Part shown: positions 1 through 5,845 of the stretch, piece after piece
How positions within the stretch are numbered: position 1 is the stretch's first letter
Layout of the letters: every line of letters starts with the position of its first letter
Assembly (NCBI GenBank): GCA_023409795.1
Contig: JAEYQX010000068.1
Coordinates: forward strand, 1 to 5,845
Length of the DNA stretch: 5,845 nt
Direction: 5' to 3'
Source: Pseudomonadota bacterium
GTDB taxonomy: Bacteria; Pseudomonadota; Alphaproteobacteria; Caulobacterales; Caulobacteraceae
The notes under the pieces: generated by a model
Database searches by the model: none
What the model was told of the DNA's origin: nothing
The model's input: only the letters and a program-made list of their open reading frames with translations
Position numbers and translations under genes: made by a program

Positions 1-346
1 TGATGTCGTTCAGCACCCAGAAGCCCAGGTCCTGCATGGCCGAGCCCAGGCGGAAGATGTTATGGTAGCTGCCGATGACCCACAGCGTGCCCTCGTCCTT
101 CAGCACGCGGCGGCATTCGCCCAGCCAGGCGCGGGTAAAGGCGTCATAGGCGGCAAAGCTGTCGAACTTGTCCCAGTCGTCGTCCACGGCGTCGACCTTG
201 GAGTTGTCCGGGCGCAGCAGGTCGCCGCCCAGTTGCAGGTTATAGGGCGGGTCGGCGAAGACCATGTCGACCGACTTGTCCGGCAGACCCTTCAGGCGCT
301 CAATGCAGTCGCCACGCAGGATGACATCGGTCTGTAGTGCGGACAT
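1..346 (-). CDS. ccrM: CcrM-type GANTC adenine DNA methyltransferase, N-terminal part (cut by window edge)
   Basis: This is the 5' part of a cell-cycle regulated N6-adenine methyltransferase that methylates the A of GANTC using S-adenosylmethionine. The minus-strand reading frame opens with ATG at 346-344 and stays open for 115 codons to the window edge. The translation carries the catalytic motif IV DPPY at about residues 32-35, within FADPPYNLQLGGDLLRPDNS, followed by a VDAVDDDWDKFDSF block and WVIGSYHNIFR near residues 89-99. These stretches match what I know of Caulobacter CcrM almost word for word. The S-adenosylmethionine FxGxG motif and the C-terminal DNA-recognition domain lie beyond the window. 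No strong Shine-Dalgarno sequence is visible before the start. It is transcribed away from murC and shares the 347-621 control region with it. The family call is near certain; whether the rest is intact cannot be seen. Confidence 0.96.
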   Translation of the reverse strand, partial: MSALQTDVILRGDCIERLKGLPDKSVDMVFADPPYNLQLGGDLLRPDNSKVDAVDDDWDKFDSFAAYDAFTRAWLGECRRVLKDEGTLWVIGSYHNIFRLGSAMQDLGFWVLNDI

Positions 347-380
347 GGATAACGGCCCCGTTCTGTTGAGGGCGCATGGT

Positions 381-499
381 GAGTCGTCATGGTTAACGGC
401 TGGTAATCAAAACGGTTTTCTGATTCCCGAGAGAGTCAAACCCCGTTCTCGCAGACTCTCCAGAGTCCGGTGGATAAGGGTTTTGGCGGATTCCGACTC
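381..499. promoter_or_regulatory. Cluster of seven GANTC (CcrM) methylation sites
   Basis: GANTC sites occur at 381-385, 422-426, 433-437, 454-458, 463-467, 489-493 and 495-499. A random sequence would give about one per 256-310 bp, so fewer than one is expected in these 119 bp. By eye I find only four others in the whole window (1132, 1359, 3250 and 4815). The sites at 454 and 463 form a perfect inverted repeat, GACTCT-CC-AGAGTC. CcrM methylates such sites, and GcrA is known to act on methylated GANTC near promoters in Caulobacter, so this is a likely methylation-dependent switch for ccrM and/or murC. Confidence 0.85.
389..407 (-). promoter_or_regulatory. Candidate CtrA binding site upstream of ccrM
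   Basis: Read on the minus strand, 396-389 is TTAACCAT, the extended CtrA half-site. Seven bases upstream (407-404) stands ATTA, which matches TTAA at only two of four positions, so the full TTAA-N7-TTAA box is degenerate on one side. The good half lies about 47 bp before the ccrM start, a sensible position for a -35-overlapping activator site. A GANTC site (381-385) lies just downstream, towards ccrM. CtrA is known to activate ccrM in Caulobacter crescentus; its use here is inference. Confidence 0.55.
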
Positions 500-508
500 C
501 GCGAAAAT
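483..508 (+). promoter_or_regulatory. Candidate murC promoter with GANTC sites in the spacer
   Basis: TTGGCGG (483-489) matches six of seven positions of the Caulobacter housekeeping -35 consensus TTGaCgS. After an 11-bp spacer, GCGAAAAT (501-508) fits the -10 consensus GCtANAWC except at two positions. The spacing is within the usual 10-14 bp. One GANTC site starts on the last -35 base (489-493) and another (495-499) lies inside the spacer. Transcription would start near 515, giving a murC leader of about 105 nt. The match is by eye, from a remembered consensus. Confidence 0.45.
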
Positions 509-540
509 TTTTTGGTTCTGTGAAGCTGGAGCGGGGCTGG

Positions 541-581
541 GGCCGCCTCGGAGTGTAAATTCCGCCGTTCGGAACGCGGCC
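541..581 (+). other. Foldable murC leader segment
   Basis: GGCCGC (541-546) can pair with GCGGCC (576-581), enclosing an inner hairpin TTCCG (560-564), loop CCGTT, CGGAA (570-574). The inner hairpin stacks almost directly on the outer stem on one side. The structure would lie in the 5' untranslated part of murC mRNA, 40 nt before the start codon. There is no following T run, so it is not a typical terminator. A leader function is only a possibility; in GC-rich DNA such stems also arise by chance. Confidence 0.3.
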
Positions 582-610
582 TCCACTTCTAACCGGACCG
601 GAGCAGGGCT

Positions 611-621
611 ATGAGGCTTGG

Positions 622-625
<4 letters not shown>
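611..625 (+). other. Possible four-codon leader ORF overlapping the murC start
   Basis: ATG at 611 opens a frame encoding Met-Arg-Leu-Gly, with its TGA stop at 623-625 overlapping the murC ATG (622-624) as ATGA. GGAG at 600-603 is placed 7 nt before this ATG, a good ribosome binding spacing. The GAGG at 613-616 inside the mini-ORF would serve murC, with a 5-nt gap. It could couple initiation at murC, or it may simply be chance in a ribosome-loading region. Confidence 0.25.
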
Positions 626-2063
<1,438 letters not shown>

Positions 2064-2067
<4 letters not shown>

Positions 2068-2077
2068 GACCTGAGAC
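2064..2077 (+). repeat. Tandem CTGAGAC pair at the murC-murB junction
   Basis: The heptamer CTGAGAC occurs twice in immediate succession. The first copy holds the murC stop TGA (2065-2067). The second lies in the 14-bp gap before the murB ATG at 2082 and supplies its only purine-rich stretch (GAGA, 2073-2076), a weak ribosome binding site. The weak site suggests murB translation may lean on ribosomes finishing murC. Confidence 0.5.
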
Positions 2078-2081
2078 TGCC

Positions 2082-2990
2082 ATGTCGTGGACTGACACCC
2101 TTCCGGCCGTGCGCGGCAAGCTGCTGCTGAACGAGCAACTAGCACCCTATACCTGGTTCCGCGTGGGCGGGGCGGCGGATGCCCTGTTCATCCCGGCCGA
2201 TGAAGATGACCTGGTCGCCTTCCTGAAGGCCCTGCCCCAGGAGGTGCCGGTCTATCCGCTGGGCGTCGGGTCGAATGTCATCGTGCGTGATGGTGGCGTG
2301 GCCGGTGTCATCATCCGCCTGGCCGGCCGGGCCTGGGGCCAGGTGACCGCCGAGGGCACCACCATCACGGCGGGGGCAGGGGCCCTGGACGCCATGGTCG
2401 CGCGCGCCTCGGCCAGGGCGGGCATTGCCGGGCTGGAGTTCTATGCCGGTATCCCGGGCTCCATCGGCGGGGCCCTGACGATGAACGCGGGCTGCTATGG
2501 CTCCGAGACCCGGGACGTGCTGGTCTCGGCCCGCGGCGTGAACCGTAAGGGCGAGGTGGTCGAGCTTCAGCTGGCCGACTTTGGCTATACCTATCGTCAC
2601 TCCAACGCCCCGGCCGACATCATCTGGACCGAGGCCCGGTTCGAGGGCCGCGCCGATGCGCCCGAGGCGGTGGCTGCCCGTATCGCCGAGATCACCGAGC
2701 GCCGCGAGAAGACCCAGCCGATCCGCGAAAAGACCGGCGGCTCTACCTTCAAGAACCCCGAGGGCCACTCGTCGTGGAAGCTGGTCGATGAGGCCGGCTG
2801 GCGCGGCCGGCTGCACGCGGTCACCGGCGGCGGGGCCAAGTTCAGCGAGCTGCACTCCAACTTCATGATCAATCCCGGCGAAGCCACCGCCGCCGACCTT
2901 GAGGGCCTGGGCGAGGCGGTGCGCGCCGACGTCCTGGAAAAGACCGGGATCCAGCTGAACTGGGAAATCAAGCGGATCGGCCGTCACTGA
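2082..2990 (+). CDS. murB: UDP-N-acetylenolpyruvoylglucosamine reductase MurB (type II)
   Basis: MurB is an FAD flavoenzyme that uses NADPH to reduce UDP-GlcNAc-enolpyruvate to UDP-MurNAc, the substrate of MurC encoded next door. The FAD-binding fold shows TWFRVGG (24-30), GVGSNVIVRDGG (61-72) and IPGSIGGALTMNAGCYG (124-140). YTYRHS (169-174) contains the conserved arginine R172. GGSTFKNP (219-226) carries the proton-donor serine S221, and the C-terminal WEIKRIG supplies the catalytic glutamate E295. At 302 residues it has the length of the shorter type II MurB proteins, not the approximately 340-residue Escherichia coli type. The ATG at 2082 lies 14 bp after the murC stop and matches the usual family N-terminus; upstream sequence has only a weak ribosome binding site. 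No frameshift or missing key residue is seen. Confidence 0.98.
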   Translation: MSWTDTLPAVRGKLLLNEQLAPYTWFRVGGAADALFIPADEDDLVAFLKALPQEVPVYPLGVGSNVIVRDGGVAGVIIRLAGRAWGQVTAEGTTITAGAGALDAMVARASARAGIAGLEFYAGIPGSIGGALTMNAGCYGSETRDVLVSARGVNRKGEVVELQLADFGYTYRHSNAPADIIWTEARFEGRADAPEAVAARIAEITERREKTQPIREKTGGSTFKNPEGHSSWKLVDEAGWRGRLHAVTGGGAKFSELHSNFMINPGEATAADLEGLGEAVRADVLEKTGIQLNWEIKRIGRH

Positions 2991-2995
2991 TCCAT

Positions 2996-3065
2996 CCCTC
3001 TCCCGGCGGGAGAGGGCTTGAGCCCCGAAGGGCCAGCGGCCCTTCGCCGGGCGAAAGGGTGAGGG
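2996..3065. repeat. REP-like mosaic of palindromes after murB
   Basis: Four palindromes run almost end to end. They are CCCTCTCCC-GGC-GGGAGAGGG (2996-3016, perfect 9-bp arms), GGGCT-TG-AGCCC (3014-3025), CGAAGGGCC-AGC-GGCCCTTCG (3026-3046, perfect 9-bp arms) and TTCGC-CGG-GCGAA (3043-3055). The outermost CCCTCTCCC also pairs at eight of nine positions with GGGTGAGGG (3057-3065), so the whole unit has inverted ends. This is the pattern of small intergenic repeats common in GC-rich proteobacteria. It starts 6 bp after the murB stop. It may slow or protect the murB mRNA 3' end; there is no T tract, so it is not a classic terminator. Confidence 0.7.
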
Positions 3066-3108
3066 GCTGCGGTTTCCGATGGCGTAACGTGCATTTCCTC
3101 GCCCTGCG

Positions 3109-3150
3109 CCCTATCGTTTCCAAGCGGTTAACCCTATTGAGGCGATAGGG
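3109..3150. promoter_or_regulatory. Symmetric 42-bp dyad centred on GGTTAACC upstream of ddlB
   Basis: CCCTATCG (3109-3116) and CGATAGGG (3143-3150) are perfect inverted repeats. Exactly at their midpoint lies the palindrome GGTTAACC (3126-3133), with 9 bp on each side. With G-T pairs the arms extend to 12 consecutive pairs (3109-3120 with 3139-3150). The core contains TTAACC, resembling a CtrA half-site, but no second TTAA lies at the right distance. The right arm overlaps the candidate ddlB -35 region. The symmetry suggests a dimeric regulator site, though a hairpin in read-through RNA is also possible. Confidence 0.6.
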
Positions 3151-3162
3151 GGAGGCTAGTCT
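3137..3162 (+). promoter_or_regulatory. Candidate ddlB promoter
   Basis: TTGAGGC (3137-3143) fits the Caulobacter -35 consensus TTGaCgS at six of seven positions. After 11 bp, GCTAGTCT (3155-3162) has the GCtA core of the -10 consensus, but its last three bases differ. Transcription would begin around 3168-3170, only 5-7 nt before the ddlB ATG. That agrees with the lack of a Shine-Dalgarno sequence there. Called by eye. Confidence 0.45.
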
Positions 3163-3174
3163 TCGGGTTGTCTC

Positions 3175-4110
3175 ATGCGCGCGCCTCTTAATACCCTCCA
3201 TGTCGCCGTCCTGATGGGCGGGCTGTCGTCGGAACGCGAGGTCTCACTGGATTCGGGCCGGCTGTGCGCTGACGCCCTGGAAGGGCAGGTAGCGCGCGTC
3301 AGCCGCGTGGACGCGGGCCGCGACCTGGCCCAGGTGCTCAGCGAGTTGAAGCCCGACGTCGTCTTCAATGCCCTGCACGGGGCCTGGGGCGAGGACGGCT
3401 GCGTCCAGGGTGTGCTGGAGACGCTGAACATCCCCTATACCCACTCGGGCGTCCTGTCCTCGGCCCTGGCCATGGACAAGGACCGCTCCAAGGCCGTGCT
3501 GGCGGCGGCCGGGGTGGTCGTGCCGGGCGGCGGTCTGTTCGATCGGCACGAGGTGGCCACCCGCCACGTCCTGGAAGCCCCCTATGTGGTCAAGCCCAAT
3601 GCCGAGGGCTCATCGGTCGGGGTCTATGTCGTCTATGAAGGCGATGCCCCGGTCAGGGCCGTGGGCGAGGACAGCTGGACCTATGGCGACAAGGTCATGG
3701 TCGAGCCCTTCATCGCGGGCAAGGAACTGGCCGTCACGGTCCTGGGCGAGGCCGACGGCCCCCGGGCCCTGACCATCACCGACATTACCCCGACCAAGGG
3801 CTTCTATGACTACGAGGCCAAGTATGCGCCGGGTGGCTCGCGCCACGTCCTGCCGGCCGAGCTGCCCCAGGCCGTATTTGACAAGGCTTTACGTCAGGCA
3901 GAGCTGGCCCACACGGCCATGGGCTGCCGCGGCGTGTCCCGATCCGATTTCCGTTATGACGACGTTAAGGATGTTCTTGTCTTGCTGGAGGTGAACACCC
4001 AGCCCGGCATGACCCCGACCTCGCTCGCGCCCGAGCAGGCCGCCCATGTCGGTATGGATTATCGCACTCTGGTTTGTTGGTTGGTGGAGGACGCTTCATG
4101 CCGGCGGTAG
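3175..4110 (+). CDS. ddlB: D-alanine--D-alanine ligase
   Basis: This cytoplasmic ATP-grasp enzyme joins two D-alanines into the dipeptide that ends the peptidoglycan stem peptide. The 311-residue protein has normal length. Visible signatures are GGLSSERE (15-22, with the substrate-binding glutamate E20), HGAWGEDG (68-75), KPNAEGSSVGV (140-150), EPFIAGKELAV (177-187), the omega-loop TKGFYDYEAKY (207-217), SRSDFR (255-260) and LEVNTQPGMTPTSL (271-284), which carries the metal ligands E272 and N274 and the serine S283. The tyrosine in the omega-loop indicates D-Ala-D-Ala rather than D-lactate specificity. The ATG at 3175 has no ribosome binding site nearby, so the message may be essentially leaderless if the 3137-3162 promoter is used. 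The 3' third contains unusually AT-rich codons, including a TTA at 3889, perhaps because ftsQA control DNA is embedded there. The last 13 bp overlap ftsQ. Confidence 0.97.
   Translation: MRAPLNTLHVAVLMGGLSSEREVSLDSGRLCADALEGQVARVSRVDAGRDLAQVLSELKPDVVFNALHGAWGEDGCVQGVLETLNIPYTHSGVLSSALAMDKDRSKAVLAAAGVVVPGGGLFDRHEVATRHVLEAPYVVKPNAEGSSVGVYVVYEGDAPVRAVGEDSWTYGDKVMVEPFIAGKELAVTVLGEADGPRALTITDITPTKGFYDYEAKYAPGGSRHVLPAELPQAVFDKALRQAELAHTAMGCRGVSRSDFRYDDVKDVLVLLEVNTQPGMTPTSLAPEQAAHVGMDYRTLVCWLVEDASCRR
3954..3968 (+). promoter_or_regulatory. Candidate CtrA box inside ddlB, upstream of ftsQ
   Basis: TTAT (3954-3957), seven bases, then TTAA (3965-3968) match the CtrA box TTAA-N7-TTAA at seven of eight positions. 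It is 130 bp before the ftsQ start, within ddlB codons that are atypically AT-rich for this DNA (CGT TAT, GTT AAG, GTT CTT). In Caulobacter crescentus a CtrA-controlled ftsQA promoter is known upstream of ftsQ. I could not find a clear -35/-10 pair to go with this site, so the promoter itself is not placed. Confidence 0.5.
4086..4090 (+). promoter_or_regulatory. ftsQ ribosome binding site
   Basis: GGAGG lies 7 nt before the ATG at 4098, inside the end of ddlB. This textbook spacing fixes 4098 as the ftsQ start over the in-frame upstream TTG at 4074. It is the strongest ribosome binding site in the window. Confidence 0.85.
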
Positions 4111-4940
4111 TTCGCGGCGGACGGCGACAAGGCTCGAAGGGCAAGGGGCAGGGACGGGGCAACGGCTCCGGCCGCGTGTCGGCGCTTGGCCAGCTGGACC
4201 TGTCGCCGCGCGCCGTGGCCATCTGCCTGGCTGCCGGTGTCGTGGTCGTGGGCGGTGTCCTGGCCACCGGGGCGCGGGCCGAGCGGATCTCGAACTCCAT
4301 TTCCAACCGCGTCGACGCCATCACCACGGGCATGGGCCTGAAGGTCAGGAAGCTGCACGTGACCGGGGCCTCGCCCGAGGCCCAGGCCGCGATACAGCGT
4401 GCGGTGGCCGTCCAGGCAGGGGCCCCGATCGTCGGCCTGGACCTGGATGAGGTGCGCGAGCGGGTCATGGCCGTGGGCTGGGTCAAGGAGGCCCAGGTCG
4501 TGCGCCTGCTGCCCGACACCCTGATCGTCAATGTGACCGAGCATGATCGCCTCGCCGTCTGGCAGACCGGGGGCCAGGCCTTCGTCATCGACAGCCATGG
4601 CCAGGTCATCCGGGGGGCCGATGCCGGTCGCTATCCGACCCTGCCGTTGGTGGTGGGCAAGGGGGCCGACCAGGCGGCGGCGGACATCCTGCCGCTGCTG
4701 GGCCAGCGTCCGCGCCTGATGTCGCGGGTCGATGCCCTGGTGCGGGTCGATGAGCGCCGCTGGGACCTGCGCCTGCGCGATGGCAGCCTGATCCAGCTGC
4801 CCGCCGTCGACCAGGAATCGGCGCTGATCCGGCTGGATGCCCTGGACCAGCGCGAACGCCTTCTGGACCTGGGCTTTGCCCGGGTCGATCTCCGCACGCC
4901 CGAAGAGGTCGCTGTGCGACCTGTCGAAGGCGACGTCTGA
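4098..4940 (+). CDS. ftsQ: Cell division protein FtsQ
   Basis: FtsQ is a bitopic inner-membrane divisome protein that, in other bacteria, binds FtsB and FtsL and links early to late division proteins. The 280-residue product starts with a Gly/Lys/Arg-rich cytoplasmic tail of about 26 residues, followed by a single hydrophobic segment at about 38-58 (AVAICLAAGVVVVGGVLATG). The periplasmic part begins with a POTRA-like domain (about 81-150), including LKVRKLHVTG, GWVKEAQVVRLLPDTLIV and VTEHDRLAVWQ, all typical of FtsQ/DivIB. The C-terminal region (about 160-280) ends with DLRTPEEVAVRPV, also family-like. Its start overlaps the ddlB stop by 13 bp, which points to translational coupling, and ftsA follows 26 bp downstream. 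Sequence identity between distant FtsQ proteins is low, but the domain order and gene neighbours make this call firm. Confidence 0.95.
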   Translation: MPAVVRGGRRQGSKGKGQGRGNGSGRVSALGQLDLSPRAVAICLAAGVVVVGGVLATGARAERISNSISNRVDAITTGMGLKVRKLHVTGASPEAQAAIQRAVAVQAGAPIVGLDLDEVRERVMAVGWVKEAQVVRLLPDTLIVNVTEHDRLAVWQTGGQAFVIDSHGQVIRGADAGRYPTLPLVVGKGADQAAADILPLLGQRPRLMSRVDALVRVDERRWDLRLRDGSLIQLPAVDQESALIRLDALDQRERLLDLGFARVDLRTPEEVAVRPVEGDV

Positions 4941-4966
4941 ACCCCGCAAGTCAGGATAGGTTGGCC

Positions 4967-5845
4967 ATGGCCGGACGCCGCGATACGAACACGGATCAAG
5001 CCCGAGGTGCCCCGCGCGCCCAGGCTGTGGCCGCGCTCGATCTGGGCCAGTCCAAGGTCGCCTGCTTCATCATGAAGCCGGACGGCGTGCGCCACGCCGA
5101 CCGCACCATCCGCGTGGCCGGGGCCAGCCATGTTCAGTCGCGCGGCGTGCGCGGCGGGGCCATCGTCAACATGGACGAAGCCGCCCAGGCCATCGGCCAT
5201 GCCGTGGAGCGGGCCGAGCGGGCAGCGCAGACGCCGGTTTCAGGGGTCATTGTCACCACGGCGATCGGCCAGATGGCCAGCCACCGGGTCCAGGCCCGGG
5301 TCTCGCTGGGGGCCCATCCGATCAGCGACGCCGACCTGGCGCGGGCCATCGGCATGGCCCTGGCCCAGATCCGCCTGCCCAATCGCCGGCCGATCCACGT
5401 CCTGCCCATCGCCTGGTCGGTGGATGGGGCCAGGGGGGTGCATGACCCGCGCTCGATGCGCGGCGGCTCGCTGGGGCTGGACCTGCTGGTGGTCTCCATG
5501 GCCGAGGGCTCGTTCGGTGCGCTCAGCCATTGCCTGGAGCTGGCCCACCTGGACCTGCAGGGCGTGGCGGCGGCCCCGGTGGTGTCGTCCCTGGCGGCGC
5601 TGGAAGAAGACGAGATGGAGCTGGGCAGCGTCTGCATCGACATGGGCGGCGGCTCGACCTCGGCGGCGGTCTGGGGCGGTCGCTCCCTGCTGCATATCGA
5701 GAGCCTGAACGTGGGCGGCGACCATGTCACCGCCGACATCGCCCGTGGCCTGTCGACCTCCAAGGCCGGGGCCGAGCGGCTCAAGACCCTGCACGGCTCG
5801 GCCATGGCCAGCGCCAACGAGGACCGCGAGATGCTCGAGGCCCCG
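4967..5845 (+). CDS. ftsA: Cell division protein FtsA, 5' part (cut by window edge)
   Basis: FtsA is an actin-like ATPase that anchors FtsZ filaments to the inner membrane and recruits later divisome proteins. The frame opens at ATG 4967 and stays open for 293 codons to the window end. An approximately 20-residue polar N-terminal extension precedes the phosphate-1 motif ALDLGQSKVACF (23-34). VIVTTAIGQMASHRVQARVSL (around 94-114) leads into the family's inserted 1C/SHS2 domain. The phosphate-2 loop VCIDMGGGSTSAAVW lies at 222-236. The protein is usually about 400-440 residues, so the 2B end, adenosine motif and C-terminal membrane-binding helix lie outside. AGGATAGG at 4953-4960 provides the ribosome binding site. 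It sits 26 bp after ftsQ and is probably in the same operon; ftsZ is expected next. Confidence 0.96.
   Translation, partial: MAGRRDTNTDQARGAPRAQAVAALDLGQSKVACFIMKPDGVRHADRTIRVAGASHVQSRGVRGGAIVNMDEAAQAIGHAVERAERAAQTPVSGVIVTTAIGQMASHRVQARVSLGAHPISDADLARAIGMALAQIRLPNRRPIHVLPIAWSVDGARGVHDPRSMRGGSLGLDLLVVSMAEGSFGALSHCLELAHLDLQGVAAAPVVSSLAALEEDEMELGSVCIDMGGGSTSAAVWGGRSLLHIESLNVGGDHVTADIARGLSTSKAGAERLKTLHGSAMASANEDREMLEAP

Larger units (their letters stand above)
347..621. promoter_or_regulatory. Divergent ccrM/murC control region
   Basis: This 275-bp stretch has no convincing protein gene and separates two divergently read genes. From left to right it holds a CtrA-like site pointing to ccrM (389-407), an AT-rich imperfect palindrome (405-425), a cluster of seven GANTC sites (381-499), a candidate murC promoter (483-508), a short A/T run (504-513) and a leader that can fold (541-581), followed by the murC ribosome binding site. 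It is visibly richer in A and T than the flanking genes up to about 520. The layout is seen directly; the regulatory roles are inferred from Caulobacterales cell-cycle control. Confidence 0.8.

Noticed and set aside
62..614. Plus-strand open frames across ccrM and the control region (62-337, 264-614)
   Set aside because: The first is antisense to ccrM. The second runs from ccrM into non-coding control DNA, with no motif and no ribosome binding site.
2139..2987. A 282-codon open frame antisense to murB
   Set aside because: Same antisense shadow effect; no domain or ribosome binding site, and it exactly covers the well-supported murB.
2996..3016. The 9-bp hairpin after murB as a rho-independent terminator
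   Set aside because: No run of T follows on either strand, and it is part of a larger palindromic mosaic typical of dispersed repeats.
2968..3201. A 77-codon minus-strand frame across the murB-ddlB gap
   Set aside because: It translates the palindromic repeat and the dyad; no family resemblance and no convincing initiation signal.
3878..3883. TTGACA in ddlB as the -35 of an ftsQA promoter
   Set aside because: It is a perfect hexamer, but no matching -10 is found at the spacing used by the Caulobacter or the Escherichia coli housekeeping polymerase.
4074..4097. In-frame TTG at 4074 as the ftsQ start
   Set aside because: The GGAGG at 4086-4090 is ideally placed for ATG 4098 and would lie inside the longer version.
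4059..4949. A 296-codon open frame antisense to ftsQ
   Set aside because: Shadow of a GC-rich gene; the sense frame has a membrane segment, a POTRA-like domain and a strong ribosome binding site.

Overview
The window looks like a high-GC alphaproteobacterium of the order Caulobacterales (Caulobacter, Brevundimonas or Phenylobacterium-like). The protein set supports this: a cell-cycle DNA methyltransferase of the CcrM type, the alphaproteobacterial murC-murB-ddlB-ftsQ-ftsA gene order, and candidate binding sites for the cell-cycle regulator CtrA and for CcrM (GANTC). The genus cannot be fixed by reading alone.

Layout. Bases 1-346 (minus strand) hold the first 115 codons of ccrM, cut by the window edge. 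Bases 347-621 are a divergent control region packed with seven GANTC sites, a CtrA-type TTAACCAT half-site facing ccrM, a candidate housekeeping promoter facing murC, and a structured murC leader. On the plus strand follow murC (622-2067), murB (2082-2990), a 184-bp gap (2991-3174) with a REP-like palindromic repeat and then a symmetrical 42-bp dyad overlapping a candidate promoter, ddlB (3175-4110), ftsQ (4098-4940, overlapping ddlB by 13 bp) and the first 293 codons of ftsA (4967 to the window end).

Function. MurB and MurC make UDP-MurNAc and add L-Ala to it. Ddl makes the D-Ala-D-Ala dipeptide that MurF will add to the same precursor. FtsQ and FtsA are divisome proteins acting at the septum, and ftsZ would be expected just beyond the window. 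The genes are colinear, so a transcript from the 347-621 region could feed the whole block, with candidate internal promoters before ddlB and inside its 3' end (for ftsQA).

The most interesting part is the control DNA. The gene for the GANTC methyltransferase sits head to head with the division/cell-wall cluster, and its shared upstream region has a dense cluster of that enzyme's own target sites. In Caulobacter crescentus, as far as I recall, ccrM is not next to murC and the gene normally upstream of murC is murG. I saw no mobile element, CRISPR array, tRNA, rRNA or defence system, and no unknown protein-coding gene.
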